DNA of 64,000 nt, from NCBI RefSeq assembly GCF_031453995.1, contig NZ_JAVDPZ010000018.1, positions 1-64,000 of the forward strand. The letters run 5' to 3'. Below, one piece after another: positions 45,846 to 54,938 of this stretch. Below the pieces are notes generated by a model. It did no database searches and was not told where the DNA came from. It saw only the letters and a list, made by a program, of their open reading frames with translations. The stretch comes from Nitrobacter vulgaris (lineage in GTDB: Bacteria; Pseudomonadota; Alphaproteobacteria; Rhizobiales; Xanthobacteraceae). Every line of letters starts with the position of its first letter. The first letter of the stretch is position 1. Both the position numbers and the translations under genes were made by a program.

Positions 45846-46289
45846 ATGCAACTTGCCGATTATCTCTCGGAGAAGAACACTCTCGTGGACGTCCAGGCGT
45901 CAACCAAAACTGATTTGTTGAGCAATCTTTGCGCTCGTGCGGCTGTGGCCGCCAGCTCTGATGCAAAGACGATCTCATGCGAGATATTAAAGCGCGAAGG
46001 GCTTGGGTCGACCGGCGTGGGCGGCGGAGTTGCCATTCCCCATGCACGGATTCCAGGTCTTAAGAGCGCTTTTGGTGTACTCGCGCGCCTTCAGAAGTCG
46101 ATTGATTTCGAGGCTATCGATGGGGAGCCCGTGGATATCGTGTTTTTGCTTCTTCTGCCGACAGCGACATCCGGCGAAGATCTGAACGTGCTCGCTGCGG
46201 TTGCTCGCAGGTTGAGAAATGCGGAAGCGCTCCGGGCGCTTCGTCAGGCACGAAATGGTGCTGCCTTCCATGGCGCGATGGTCGCTTAG
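45846..46289 (+). CDS. PTS EIIA-Ntr-type protein (PtsN paralogue)
   Basis: The 147-aa protein starting MQLADYLSEKN (GGAAAG ribosome binding site) is a PTS EIIA domain of the fructose/nitrogen type. It has the phosphorylatable His66 in GVGGGVAIPHARIPG and the LVF(L/I)LLLPTA segment. It lies 47 bp after kdpE. In enteric and rhizobial bacteria, unphosphorylated PtsN binds KdpD or affects K+ uptake, so a paralogue attached to kdp suggests a dedicated regulatory link. A longer start at 45834 (MESAMQL) is possible. Confidence 0.88.
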   Translation: MQLADYLSEKNTLVDVQASTKTDLLSNLCARAAVAASSDAKTISCEILKREGLGSTGVGGGVAIPHARIPGLKSAFGVLARLQKSIDFEAIDGEPVDIVFLLLLPTATSGEDLNVLAAVARRLRNAEALRALRQARNGAAFHGAMVA

Positions 46290-46361
46290 CCAGCGCCGAG
46301 AACCGCCGTGAATAGCACCTACTGGTGGTTGCTGGGGGAAGATACGCGAATGCCAACCTCA

Positions 46362-47177
46362 TCAGAAGCGTGTGGAGACGCCGACGTAGCTTACAATGGC
46401 GGGCGTGTTGCGATTGAGACCGATGTTGACGCCGATATCGAACTGCAGCGTCGGGTGCGGTAGCCAGACCAAAGCCATATCATAGCTGTATTGTTGTACG
46501 GTCCCGGCAGGATCGAAATTCTGGCTGGTCCAGATTTCATTGTAGATCGTGAACTTGCCGATCTGCTTCGCGACGTTCACGAGCCCCGTCGCGCCAAGAT
46601 GCCGGCCTTGGCCATCAGAGTCGGCAAGAACGTCGAGTTGCGGTCCCAGCGTCACCGTCCAGCCGTTCGGCACACTCATGTTGATGGGCACGGCCATGCC
46701 GCCCTCCACCTTGCCGTTGCCGTTGCCGATGCCAGTGGGTGCCGTGGGCAACTTCACGAACGGCAGAACGGCGAGTTGAAAGTCGCCTTCGGGGCCGGTG
46801 AGCCGCCGCTTGAACCGCACGGTTGCGTCGCCGATGCCCGACTGGGTGGACACATTGCCGACAGCATCGCCGGTCCGCACCCGCGTGAAGGGTACCCAGT
46901 TCAGCTGGATGTCAGAACTATCGGTCAGGCCATACTTCACGGTGGGATTGCTGAACAGCAGCTGATCGGTCCGGTTACCTCCGGCGGTGTTGTTCAGCCA
47001 GGTAAAGCCATCCGCTTCGATCTGCACCAGCCCCTTGGGGACCGTGCAGGCGAAGTTGGACTTGGTCGGCCGGTCGGTACAGATCGGCGCATCGGCCACA
47101 GACGCCGTTGGTACGGCATCCTGTGCGAAGGCGGGACCTGCAAGCAGTGCGGCAAACAGGATCAAGCAACGAATCAT
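46362..47177 (-). CDS. Outer-membrane transporter-type beta-barrel protein
   Basis: The start ATG 47177 (MIRCLILFAALLAGPAFAQ) has an AAAGGAA ribosome binding site and a signal peptide. The 271-aa product resembles the MetA-pathway/phenol-degradation 'transporter' family, with alternating beta-strand patterns such as GLVQIEADGFTWLNNTAG, SDIQLNWVPFTRV and TLQFDIGVNIGLNRNTPA, ending in Phe as outer-membrane barrels often do (VGVSTRF). Substrate unknown. It is convergent with the ptsN-like gene. Confidence 0.8.
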   Translation of the reverse strand: MIRCLILFAALLAGPAFAQDAVPTASVADAPICTDRPTKSNFACTVPKGLVQIEADGFTWLNNTAGGNRTDQLLFSNPTVKYGLTDSSDIQLNWVPFTRVRTGDAVGNVSTQSGIGDATVRFKRRLTGPEGDFQLAVLPFVKLPTAPTGIGNGNGKVEGGMAVPINMSVPNGWTVTLGPQLDVLADSDGQGRHLGATGLVNVAKQIGKFTIYNEIWTSQNFDPAGTVQQYSYDMALVWLPHPTLQFDIGVNIGLNRNTPAIVSYVGVSTRF

Positions 47178-47585
47178 TGCTTTATTCCTTTCAGGCAAGT
47201 CCGAGCGCGGCGACAGCGATTGGCCTCATGATTTTCCGTACTCCGCGATTGACACGTCGAGGCCGAGTTTCATGTTTGCATTCAAGTACCACGAGGAGGC
47301 CCGTTAGCGGCAAAATGCCCCGTAGCTCTCGACATACTCCGGGGCTCTCAGTGGCTAGCGCAACGCGTATAGGAATTCGAGATGAGTCCGACGCCAATTG
47401 CATAAGCAACTCTTTATGCGGACTCTTGCCGCCAGATCGCTGACCAGCGCATCTGGCCGCAGGTGATCGAACTCACAGATCCAACATCACGTAACAGCAT
47501 TGCCCGATTATGGTGGGCTCTCTCTCCGTCACCGGCGCGTTTTGCCCGGGGGGCGGTCAATTCTCCGATCGATGTTCCCGTTCAG
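47178..47585. other. Gene-free stretch
   Basis: Upstream region of the beta-barrel gene and downstream region of the lipase gene. Short frames only; none is supported by a ribosome binding site or family match. Confidence 0.5.
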
Positions 47586-48269
47586 CTAAAAGATCCGAAG
47601 ATGGCTATTCATAGCGGTCCGGAGAAATCGGCCATCACGCAGAAAGGAAAGAGTCTGATTGATCGCGCTCTGGTGTCTCAATAAACCGGAGTGGGTTGCG
47701 TCAAGTACGATATGGTCGCTCATGCCTTTTAGTCTGGTGCTCTTGACCGAAACTCTGCCGTCATTTGGCTGCGGTACAATAAAGAAGGACGATATCGGAT
47801 CGATCGTTTTGTTCCCCGCTATGATCCCAACAGAATAATCCGGCAACGGAAGCCGCTCGGAAGATTGTAGCCGGCTCGTCCCGAGTTGCTGACCGGCAGG
47901 TCCATAAAATGTACGATAAGGCGCAGTTTCCTTTAGAAAATCCGCGACCTCGCTGCCGCCATTCGGTGGGCCGAGCATGACGACGCGATGTAGCCGGATC
48001 GGTCGATATCTTGCCAGATAGAATTGCGCGAGTAGTCCACCCATGGAGTGGGTGACGAAGTGAAGCGCGTCCGTCTGCATAGCAAACGGATGAATAGCAG
48101 CGTGAACATTTTCGACGAGTACCTCCAGCGGATACTTTCGGCTTGGATAGGCGAGGTTCAGCGTCGCGAAGCCTTCCTTTCGCAGCGCTCGTTCCATTCG
48201 TCCGAATGAGCGCGGCGTTTTTGCCAGACCATGGAGGAGAACCACGCCTGATGAAGGTGTATCGATCAC
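47586..48269 (-). CDS. Alpha/beta hydrolase (lipase-like)
   Basis: The start is GTG 48269, overlapping the Aas stop by 4 bp (GTGA), so it is translationally coupled to the upstream acyltransferase gene. The 227-aa protein has GVVLLHGLAKTPRSFG (oxyanion region), the nucleophile elbow FVTHSMGGLL with Ser about 74, and HIVLDATHSGLL with the catalytic His. It belongs to the alpha/beta-fold lipases/esterases. A lipid role is suggested by the coupled Aas gene. The open frame beyond the GTG runs into Aas antisense phase and is not part of the gene. Confidence 0.87.
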   Translation of the reverse strand: MIDTPSSGVVLLHGLAKTPRSFGRMERALRKEGFATLNLAYPSRKYPLEVLVENVHAAIHPFAMQTDALHFVTHSMGGLLAQFYLARYRPIRLHRVVMLGPPNGGSEVADFLKETAPYRTFYGPAGQQLGTSRLQSSERLPLPDYSVGIIAGNKTIDPISSFFIVPQPNDGRVSVKSTRLKGMSDHIVLDATHSGLLRHQSAINQTLSFLRDGRFLRTAMNSHLRIF

Positions 48270-51200
48270 GCTACTTCGCGCCCGGCTATCCGTACCGTCT
48301 CCTTGCCGAGCGCTGTCGCCGCCACGTAGTCGGTCTTGCCAGAGCCAAGCAGTGGGACCGTGTCCACTACGCAGATGTCGGCGGGGACGGCCAATTCCGA
48401 CATCCCTGACGCCTTGGTGTGGCGCTGCATCGCGACACGGTTGGCATCCTTCTGGGTCGTGAGCAGCACAATCCGCTCGCCCTTGCGCTGGTCGGGAATC
48501 GAAACCGCGACCGAAATTGCTTGCGGCCAGAGGGCGGTCGCCATCGCTTCGACGACTGACAGCGAAACCATTTCGCCGGCGATTTTGGCAAAGCGCTTGG
48601 CGCGACCCTTGATCGTGATAAAGCCGGCAGTGTCGATGCTGACGATGTCGCCGGTATCGTGCCATCCGCCCGGCAGGAGCTCCAGCACGCCCGGGTTCTC
48701 CGCACGCAGATAGCCGAGCATGACGTTCGGGCCGCGAACCGAAAGACGTCCGCCTTCCTCGATGCCAGGGACAGGATCGAGGCGCGCCTCCATCAGCGGC
48801 GACAACCGGCCGACCGTGCCCGGGCGATTTGCCATTGGCGTATTCATGGCGAGCACCGGCGCGGTTTCGGTGACGCCGTACCCTTCAAGGATACGCAAAC
48901 CGTAGCGCTCCATGTAGATCTGGCGCGTCCGGTCCTTGACGGCCTCCGCGCCCGCGAGCACCAGCCGCAGCGAGCGGAAATCGTAAGCGTGAGCCGAACG
49001 TGCGTAGCCGGCGAGGAAGGTGTCGGTTCCGAACAGGATGCTGGCGCCGGTTTGGTAGATCAACTCGGGCACGATCCGGTAGTGCAGGGGCGACGGATAC
49101 ATGAAAATCGGGATGCCCATAAGCAGGGGCATCATCATGCCGCCGGTCAACCCGAAGGAATGGAACACCGGCAGGACGTTGAAGACTTTATCATTGGCGT
49201 TGGCATCGACCCGCGCCATTGCCTGTGATGCGTTGGCGAGGATATTGCGATGGGATAGCACCACGCCTTTAGGCGTCCCCTCCGAGCCGGACGTGAACAG
49301 TACGACCGCCGGGTCATCGGCCTTGCGCGCAACTCGGGGCGCGGACCCGGCCAACAGGCCGGCCAGCCTGTCGGCAAAGCCAATTCCGGCCCGGATGTCT
49401 TCGAGGTAGAGCACGCGGGCTTCGCCTGCGACCGCCGCCACGAGCTTGTCGAGCTTGGCTTTCTCAACGAACGCTTTCGACGTAAGGACAGTGCGAACCT
49501 GCGCGGCCTTCATCGCCGCTTGCACATTCGAGATGCCGGCCGAGAAGTTCAGCATCGCCGGCACGCGGCCGATAGTCTGAAGCGCCATGAATACGATCGC
49601 CACGCCGGCCGAGTTCGGCAACAGCACGCCGACATTCTCGCCGATGGATGTGCCTTGTTCGAGCTTGCGGCTCAATACTTGCGCGCCAAGGATCAACTTG
49701 CGGTAGGTCAAGGACGTGCCAAGCGCGTCTTCAATAATCGGCTTGCCGGTATCGCGATCGCGATGCGCGTGTGCCAGTCCATCGAACAGCGTTTGATCCA
49801 GCATCGCGTTCTTCACCATGGCGTCGATCATGACGTCCTGCAACGCGCTGCCGGCGGCATTGCGCCGCGCCTTGCCCTTCAAGAGGGGGGCAATCGCCAG
49901 CTTCACCGGTGGCAAGATGGAGATCGTGACTTTCGGGAAAAGACTGCGCTTGATCTCACCGTTCTTCAGGTAGCTCAGATATGAGCGCTGGGCGCCTTCG
50001 ATCCGCACCGGAACCACGACGGCGTCCGCCTTGTCCGCGATCATTGCGGTACCGTCGTAAACCTTCATTAAAGAGCCAGAGACCGTGATGCGGCCTTCCG
50101 GGAAAATGACGACCGGCTCGCCGGACGCGACAAGCTTGATCAGGTCGCGTGCTGCAAGCGGCCTGGACGGGTCCATGGTGTAGTGTCTGATCTGTCGAAG
50201 GAACGGCTTGGCCCACCATGCCTTTGCGATTCCGGTGTCGACCGCGAAGCTGGCGTCAACCGGTAATGTCGCATGTACCAGCGGGCCGTCGACCAAGCTG
50301 ACGTGGTTGGGGGTAATCAGCATGCGGGTGCCAGGTTCGGGGAGGTTTTCCAATCCCCGTATTTCGACCCGAAAGAGCGCCCGAAACAACAGCGCACCGA
50401 AATCGCGGACGCCTTCTTTGCCCCATTTACTGAGAACAAAGAAGATCGAACCGAAGGATGCGAGCGCGAGGCCAAAGAAGATCCATGCGATCGAAAGCCC
50501 GGCAGCTTGAACCAGCGCGACCATCAGCGAGCCCGCCACCATGAAGCCTGCCTGGAGGATGTTGCCGGCCGCGATCACGCGAGCGCGCTCGGCCGGCATA
50601 GACCACGCCTGTACGGCGGCAAAGGAGGGGACAACGAACAGGCCGCCACCGAAGGCGAAGATCGCGAAGTTGGCAACGATCCACAGGCCATCAACCGAGG
50701 TAAGAAAGGCTATCGGCGTGACACCGGAGGCCGGCGTGGCGTGACCCACCACCCATGCGATGTCGAGGCCGGAAATGCCCATCACGATCGCGCCGATTGG
50801 GACCAGCGCGAGGTTCGGCCTCACATGCGAAAGCTGGGCGGCAAACAGCGAACCCGCGGCAATGCCAATGGCGAAGATCGCGAGGCACATCGTCACGACG
50901 GTCTCGGTGCCGCCGATGATATCCTTTATCAAAGTGGGCAGCAGCGACAGCACGATGGCGCCGGCCAGCCAGAACCACGACACGATCAGCATGCCATCCC
51001 AGAGCCGCCGCTCGGCATAAAGTGATTTGAGCAGACGACGGGTCGAGGTCCAGGGGTTGGCTGTTATGGCTAGTTCAGGCGCCGATGGTGTTGTGATCGG
51101 TATGCGGGAAGCGAACGCCCATGACAGGAACGCAAGCAGCACGATCGCGGAGGCGACCCAGCCCATATGGGCCGTACCGGAGACCAGTAAGCCGCCAGCG

Positions 51201-51673
51201 ATGGTGCCGATCAGGATCGCGAGAAAAGTCGCGCCCTCCACCAGCGCATTACCCGTCGCAAGTTCTCCGACGGACAACTGATCAGGCAGAATGGCGTATT
51301 TCACCGGGCCGAAAAGCGCGGCAACGGTCCCGAACATAAAAAGCGCCAGGAATAGAAACGGGATCGAGTGCAGGAAGAATCCGACAGCAGCAAAAGCGGC
51401 GGCGAAAATTTCTACGAACTTCAACCGTCGCGCCACGACGGACTTGACGTATTTGTCTGCGAGTTCGCCGCCAAGGCCCGAGAGTACGAAGAAGGGAAAA
51501 ATAAAAACCGCGCCGGCGATCGTCACCAGAGTGCCGCCGCCCTGCGTTGTCGCAGCCCCATACAGCAGGATGATGACAAGGCCGTTCTTCAAAACGTTAT
51601 CATTTAGCGCGGCGCAGAATTGAGCCCAAAACAACGGCGCAAAACGGCGTGATGACATCAGTTCCCGGATCAT
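48266..51673 (-). CDS. aas: Aas-type MFS / acyltransferase / acyl-ACP ligase fusion
   Basis: The 1135-aa three-domain protein begins with an LplT-like MFS lysophospholipid flippase domain (about 1-410, roughly 12 helices). A PlsC acyltransferase domain follows, with NHVSLVD (HX4D, about 452-458) and FPEGRITVSGS (about 525). Then comes an AMP-binding acyl-ligase domain with LFTSGSEGTPKGVVLSHRN (about 787-805), GYGVTE and HDTGDIVSID motifs. Its job is probably re-acylation and import of lysophospholipids. E. coli splits this between LplT and Aas; the fused form is common in Alphaproteobacteria. It is upstream of, and coupled to, the lipase. Confidence 0.95.
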   Translation of the reverse strand: MIRELMSSRRFAPLFWAQFCAALNDNVLKNGLVIILLYGAATTQGGGTLVTIAGAVFIFPFFVLSGLGGELADKYVKSVVARRLKFVEIFAAAFAAVGFFLHSIPFLFLALFMFGTVAALFGPVKYAILPDQLSVGELATGNALVEGATFLAILIGTIAGGLLVSGTAHMGWVASAIVLLAFLSWAFASRIPITTPSAPELAITANPWTSTRRLLKSLYAERRLWDGMLIVSWFWLAGAIVLSLLPTLIKDIIGGTETVVTMCLAIFAIGIAAGSLFAAQLSHVRPNLALVPIGAIVMGISGLDIAWVVGHATPASGVTPIAFLTSVDGLWIVANFAIFAFGGGLFVVPSFAAVQAWSMPAERARVIAAGNILQAGFMVAGSLMVALVQAAGLSIAWIFFGLALASFGSIFFVLSKWGKEGVRDFGALLFRALFRVEIRGLENLPEPGTRMLITPNHVSLVDGPLVHATLPVDASFAVDTGIAKAWWAKPFLRQIRHYTMDPSRPLAARDLIKLVASGEPVVIFPEGRITVSGSLMKVYDGTAMIADKADAVVVPVRIEGAQRSYLSYLKNGEIKRSLFPKVTISILPPVKLAIAPLLKGKARRNAAGSALQDVMIDAMVKNAMLDQTLFDGLAHAHRDRDTGKPIIEDALGTSLTYRKLILGAQVLSRKLEQGTSIGENVGVLLPNSAGVAIVFMALQTIGRVPAMLNFSAGISNVQAAMKAAQVRTVLTSKAFVEKAKLDKLVAAVAGEARVLYLEDIRAGIGFADRLAGLLAGSAPRVARKADDPAVVLFTSGSEGTPKGVVLSHRNILANASQAMARVDANANDKVFNVLPVFHSFGLTGGMMMPLLMGIPIFMYPSPLHYRIVPELIYQTGASILFGTDTFLAGYARSAHAYDFRSLRLVLAGAEAVKDRTRQIYMERYGLRILEGYGVTETAPVLAMNTPMANRPGTVGRLSPLMEARLDPVPGIEEGGRLSVRGPNVMLGYLRAENPGVLELLPGGWHDTGDIVSIDTAGFITIKGRAKRFAKIAGEMVSLSVVEAMATALWPQAISVAVSIPDQRKGERIVLLTTQKDANRVAMQRHTKASGMSELAVPADICVVDTVPLLGSGKTDYVAATALGKETVRIAGREVA

Positions 51674-51746
51674 TGGCTTCCTGTGATGGCTTTGAATTGC
51701 AAAAAGGTAAGTTTGACGGGTGTGCCGCGGTTCGGAGACTTTGGTG

Positions 51747-52025
51747 TCAAGCCCGCTCGGCGCTCAAGAGCTTTTCCGTCCGCGCTTCCTCAATCCGGTT
51801 GATCATGCGGCTGCTCTCGTGAAGGTCACGAACCGTCTTGGCGAGCGTTAGGCAGGATTGAATCAACATCCCCATCCCCATTGCGAAGTAGGCGCGTGTC
51901 CACCAATCCAGCGGAAGCGCGAAAATACCCCCGCCCACCATCAGGACAGATGCTACGAAGCAGATGTAGGAAAAGTTGACCCATGCGCTGGTGGGACGAT
52001 CGGAATGCGTCATATGCTGTGACAT
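51747..52025 (-). CDS. YiaA/YiaB two-helix inner-membrane protein
   Basis: The 92-aa protein has two hydrophobic helices (WVNFSYICFVASVLMVGGGIFALPLDWW and YFAMGMGMLIQSCLTLAKTVRD). A charged C-terminus contains HESSRMINRIEEARTEKLL. The FSYxxFVASVLMVGGGI and NRIEEARTEKLL blocks match the YiaAB family. Function unknown. It lies 73 bp upstream (in transcription order) of aas, so could be its operon partner. Confidence 0.88.
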   Translation of the reverse strand: MSQHMTHSDRPTSAWVNFSYICFVASVLMVGGGIFALPLDWWTRAYFAMGMGMLIQSCLTLAKTVRDLHESSRMINRIEEARTEKLLSAERA

Positions 52026-52221
52026 AGTAGCTCCTTCGTTAAGACTTCAGGTTCGGCGATCGCGATCGCAAGCGCGCACCGAGCCGCAATGTGAAACTAA
52101 TGTGAGACTGATGAGCCGCCGCCAGTGAACGATTCAGGCTTGTTATCGGGGATAACGATTGCCGATACAGGTCACTCAGTATGTCGAACAGTCGGAAGAG
52201 GGATTGGCGCATCGATCGGCC

Positions 52222-52458
52222 TCACGTCAGGTGTTTCAGGTGGCCGAAAGAAAACGGGCAACGGCGTTTTCCTGTCTGCTGCCGCTTGCGGCGGTGGACC
52301 AGCACGCCCGCAACGTCGCTGGCTTGGGCCATCCGGTCGATTGGAGACAGGAGGAGCTCCATGACGAGTTTGACGGCAATCCTGCCGAGGCCGGTCGCGA
52401 GGGCATGGGCATCGTCGACAGCGGTAAGAACTATGTTTTCGAGAACGACCGTTTGCAT
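52222..52458 (-). CDS. Small hypothetical protein divergent from TetR
   Basis: The 78-aa frame begins MQTVVLENIVLTAVDDAH with an excellent AGGAGG ribosome binding site 9 bases upstream, and ends in a basic tail (HRRKRQQTGKRRCPF). The middle may be a hydrophobic amphipathic helix. No family is recognised. Its promoter region contains the TetR operator-like palindrome, and it starts 54 bp from the tetR start in the opposite direction, so it is a likely TetR target. The short length and lack of homology evidence keep confidence low. Confidence 0.5.
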   Translation of the reverse strand: MQTVVLENIVLTAVDDAHALATGLGRIAVKLVMELLLSPIDRMAQASDVAGVLVHRRKRQQTGKRRCPFSFGHLKHLT

Positions 52459-52477
52459 ATTCAAGGGCCTCCTGCTA

Positions 52478-52496
52478 TTTTGAACATTGTTCAAAA
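52478..52496. promoter_or_regulatory. TetR-type operator, site 1
   Basis: A 19-bp palindrome TTTTGAACATTGTTCAAAA with 9-bp perfect arms and a 1-bp centre. It lies between the divergent small gene and tetR. Its core (TGAACATTGTTCA) is repeated 32 bp away. Confidence 0.8.
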
Positions 52497-52511
52497 CTCG
52501 GTACGGGAAAA

Positions 52512-53126
52512 ATGAACATTGTTCAAGAAGAATCTTTGCGCGATCAGAAAAAAAGTCGCAGGCGCACACTGATGCTCGATACCGCACGACGCATTATCGC
52601 GTCTAAGGGACTGATTTCATTGAAAGTTCGAGACGTTGCCGAAGCCGCAGAATGCTCGATTGGGAGCGTTTACAATGAGTTCGGTGACTTTGACGGCCTG
52701 ATTCTGACCGTGAACCGCGAGACGGTTCAGCTGCTCACATCGAAACTACGCATGGTTCCCAGCGACGACCCGCGCGCCCAGCTCCATGGTTTGGCGACCG
52801 GTTATCTCGAGTTCGCCGTGGAGCACACGAATCTGCTCCGATCGCTATTTGAGCATCGTATGGAGAAAAACCGCCCATTTCCCAAAGATATTCTCGATAT
52901 GGTCATGGAGGCGTTCGCGCTGATGTATTCGCCGCTCTCGCGGCTTTTATCGAAGCGCGATCCCGATGAGCTGTTATTGATCGCGCGAACCATGTTTTCA
53001 GCCACGCACGGGATCATTTCGCTCGGGCTCGAAGACCGTATGGTCGCCGTACCATCGCCAAATCTCAGGCAGCAACTTGCGCAATTCGTCGATGCGCAAC
53101 TCAAAGGATTGAGCGCGCACGCCTGA
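52512..53126 (+). CDS. TetR-family transcriptional regulator
   Basis: The 204-aa protein begins MNIVQEESLRDQKK. It has a TetR helix-turn-helix at about 18-65 (TLMLDTARRIIASKGLISLKVRDVAEAAECSIGSVYNEFGDFDGLI) and a helical C-terminal ligand/dimer domain. The start ATG lies inside the second operator, giving an autorepression design. The gene is divergent from the small protein at 52222-52458. An inducer cannot be deduced. Confidence 0.94.
   Translation: MNIVQEESLRDQKKSRRRTLMLDTARRIIASKGLISLKVRDVAEAAECSIGSVYNEFGDFDGLILTVNRETVQLLTSKLRMVPSDDPRAQLHGLATGYLEFAVEHTNLLRSLFEHRMEKNRPFPKDILDMVMEAFALMYSPLSRLLSKRDPDELLLIARTMFSATHGIISLGLEDRMVAVPSPNLRQQLAQFVDAQLKGLSAHA
52513..52525. promoter_or_regulatory. 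TetR-type operator, site 2 (overlaps start codon)
   Basis: TGAACATTGTTCA repeats the core of the first operator; centres are about 32 bp (three helical turns) apart. The site covers the tetR ATG, so binding would block its own transcription or translation. Confidence 0.75.
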
Positions 53127-53368
53127 CCGCGCTCGCCGATCGCCACAAGAAGCTATAATTCGTTTTGAGAGATGTACCGTTCACGCGCAGGACGATCATC
53201 GCGGCGGTTACGTTTCTCAGCGAGTGGCTGACTGAAAGCTTACGAAGAATGGATTGGAAGAAACCTTTGCGGATTGTCGGAAGGCGTGCAGGTCGTTCGT
53301 CCTAAGAGAAGTTCATACGTAAAACGCGGCTGGGAACGCCCTGGGGAACTTATGAAAGGATATGATCT

Positions 53369-53809
53369 ATGCCTAACACTGTTAAACTGCACCGGGTCTT
53401 TGCTGCCCCACCCAAAAAGGTCTACCGCGCCTTTCTGGAACCTGATGCGATTGCGAGCTGGCTCCCGCCCTTCGGTTTTACCTGCACTGTCCATGAGCTT
53501 GAGGCCAAGGAAGGCGGCAAGCACAGAATGTCCTTCCGAAATTTCACGACGGGGCAAAGCCATTCATTCGGCGGGACCTATCTGAAACTCGTTTCTGGCG
53601 AGACAATCGTCTACAGCGACGCGTTCGATGATCCGAACCTTCCGGGCGAGATGAAAGTAACGGTCACGTTGACGACCGTTTCAGTTGGAACGGAGATGAC
53701 GGTGGTTCAGCAGAACGTACCCGATCTGATCCCAGTCGAGGCATGTTATCTCGGTTGGCAGGAGTCGCTGCGCAAGCTTGCAAAGCTTGTCGAGCCCGAC
53801 CTCAAATGA
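53369..53809 (+). CDS. SRPBCC/AHSA1-family protein
   Basis: The 146-aa protein begins MPNTVKLHRVFAAPPKKVYRAFLEPDAIASWLPPFGF, the N-terminal motif of AHSA1-like START/Bet v 1-fold proteins. It continues with HELEAKEGGKHRMSFRNF and ends with ACYLGWQESLRKLAKLVEP. A GAAAGGA ribosome binding site is present. It probably binds a hydrophobic ligand or acts as a chaperone cofactor-like protein. Placed next to a TetR gene but with its own 240-bp upstream region. Confidence 0.93.
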   Translation: MPNTVKLHRVFAAPPKKVYRAFLEPDAIASWLPPFGFTCTVHELEAKEGGKHRMSFRNFTTGQSHSFGGTYLKLVSGETIVYSDAFDDPNLPGEMKVTVTLTTVSVGTEMTVVQQNVPDLIPVEACYLGWQESLRKLAKLVEPDLK

Positions 53810-53900
53810 GGCAACGATACAGTTAAATATTATGGGAGGTTACCCGGCAGGGAAGGCAGGGCTAGAACTCAGATTTAACCGTCGGTATAAAATAGTCCTG

Positions 53901-54464
53901 CTAGTTGTCGTGCGCCGCGATTAGGGCGTCGATATCATCCTCGGTAAGCCCGGGACGGCTTAGCAGGGCCGCAGCGACGCGCTGGATTGCAGGCCAGTTT
54001 TCCTCGACCAGATCGGCAGTCTTTTGGGTCGTACGGCTGAATAGGCGGCTGAACTCCTCTGTCTCGGGGCCGTCCAACTCAACGTAGCTGCCCGGCACCG
54101 CCGGCTTGCCGTGCTGCCGCAAAACCAGCATCGCCAGGAGGCTGGTCGCGTTGGCGCGATCCACGCGCCAACCACCCTCGCACGCGTGATTCTGGGCCGC
54201 GAGCGACATGGGACGATAGTGATGCTGCGCTTGCGGGCCGGCCAGCGCGACAATGGCGTACTTCTCCGGCGTCTCAAGGTCGTCCAGGGCGAGGTGCGTC
54301 GCGCTGGACCTCGTCACGACGGCGCCAGCGCCGTCGTGTGCATCGAGGGTCGCGTAGCTTACCGGGATGTCCAGCACGCGCGCTATCACGGCGTGTCCGG
54401 CCTCGTGATGGGCGATGGTCTCTTTCTTCTCCACGACGACAAGCTCCGATAACCTGCTGACCAA
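53901..54464 (-). CDS. Stand-alone M41-like (FtsH-type) peptidase domain
   Basis: The 187-aa protein contains the zinc protease motif HEAGH at residues 20-24 (AHHEAGHAVIARVLDIPV) and YAIVALAGPQAQHHY, as in FtsH protease domains, but no AAA ATPase or membrane part. The C-terminus has PAIQRVAAALLSRPGLTEDDIDALI, like the end of M41 domains. The third zinc ligand region cannot be assigned with confidence. The start TTG at 54464 is uncertain. Such minimal proteins are known in Alphaproteobacteria; function unknown. Confidence 0.8.
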   Translation of the reverse strand: MVSRLSELVVVEKKETIAHHEAGHAVIARVLDIPVSYATLDAHDGAGAVVTRSSATHLALDDLETPEKYAIVALAGPQAQHHYRPMSLAAQNHACEGGWRVDRANATSLLAMLVLRQHGKPAVPGSYVELDGPETEEFSRLFSRTTQKTADLVEENWPAIQRVAAALLSRPGLTEDDIDALIAAHDN

Positions 54465-54938
54465 AGTTGCCGACCGGACGCTCGAACGCCGGATCGGACT
54501 GACCTGACCTCGGCGGTACCGATGGCCAAGCGGTAGAAAGGTAGCAAGACGGTGCCGAAGGGCAAGGCGCCGCTCGGGGAGTTGCCCTTGCCTTGCCTAC
54601 GAGGTCCCGGTCGGGCAAGCTTCATCTCACCGGCGGATGTCGGGCCCTCCCGGCCCAGGCAGCAGCTTCAGCATGACTCATACCGGATTGATCGGGAGAA
54701 AGCGTACATGACGGCGCCAGTCCGTCGGACGCGGAGTCGCCGAACAAGACGGCAATGCCGCCGGTAACACCCACGAGCGAGGAGTCTCAAGCTTCCAAAG
54801 GCTGGGTCAAGTCTCAGGCTTCCATCAATGGCGGGATCATGGACACCGCCAAGCAAATGAAGCATGACAACGAAATTTCCAAGGGCATCCTCTTCAAAAC
54901 GCCCTTCTCCGAGGAACTGGCGCGGCGGGTGGAACTTC
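54465..54938. other. Region with one doubtful small ORF
   Basis: On the plus strand 54755-54961 (or from ATG 54839, MDTAKQMKHDNEISKGILFK...) encodes a plausible but unrecognised 40-68-aa peptide, without a good ribosome binding site and overlapping the end of the transglycosylase gene. It is not called as a gene. Confidence 0.3.
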
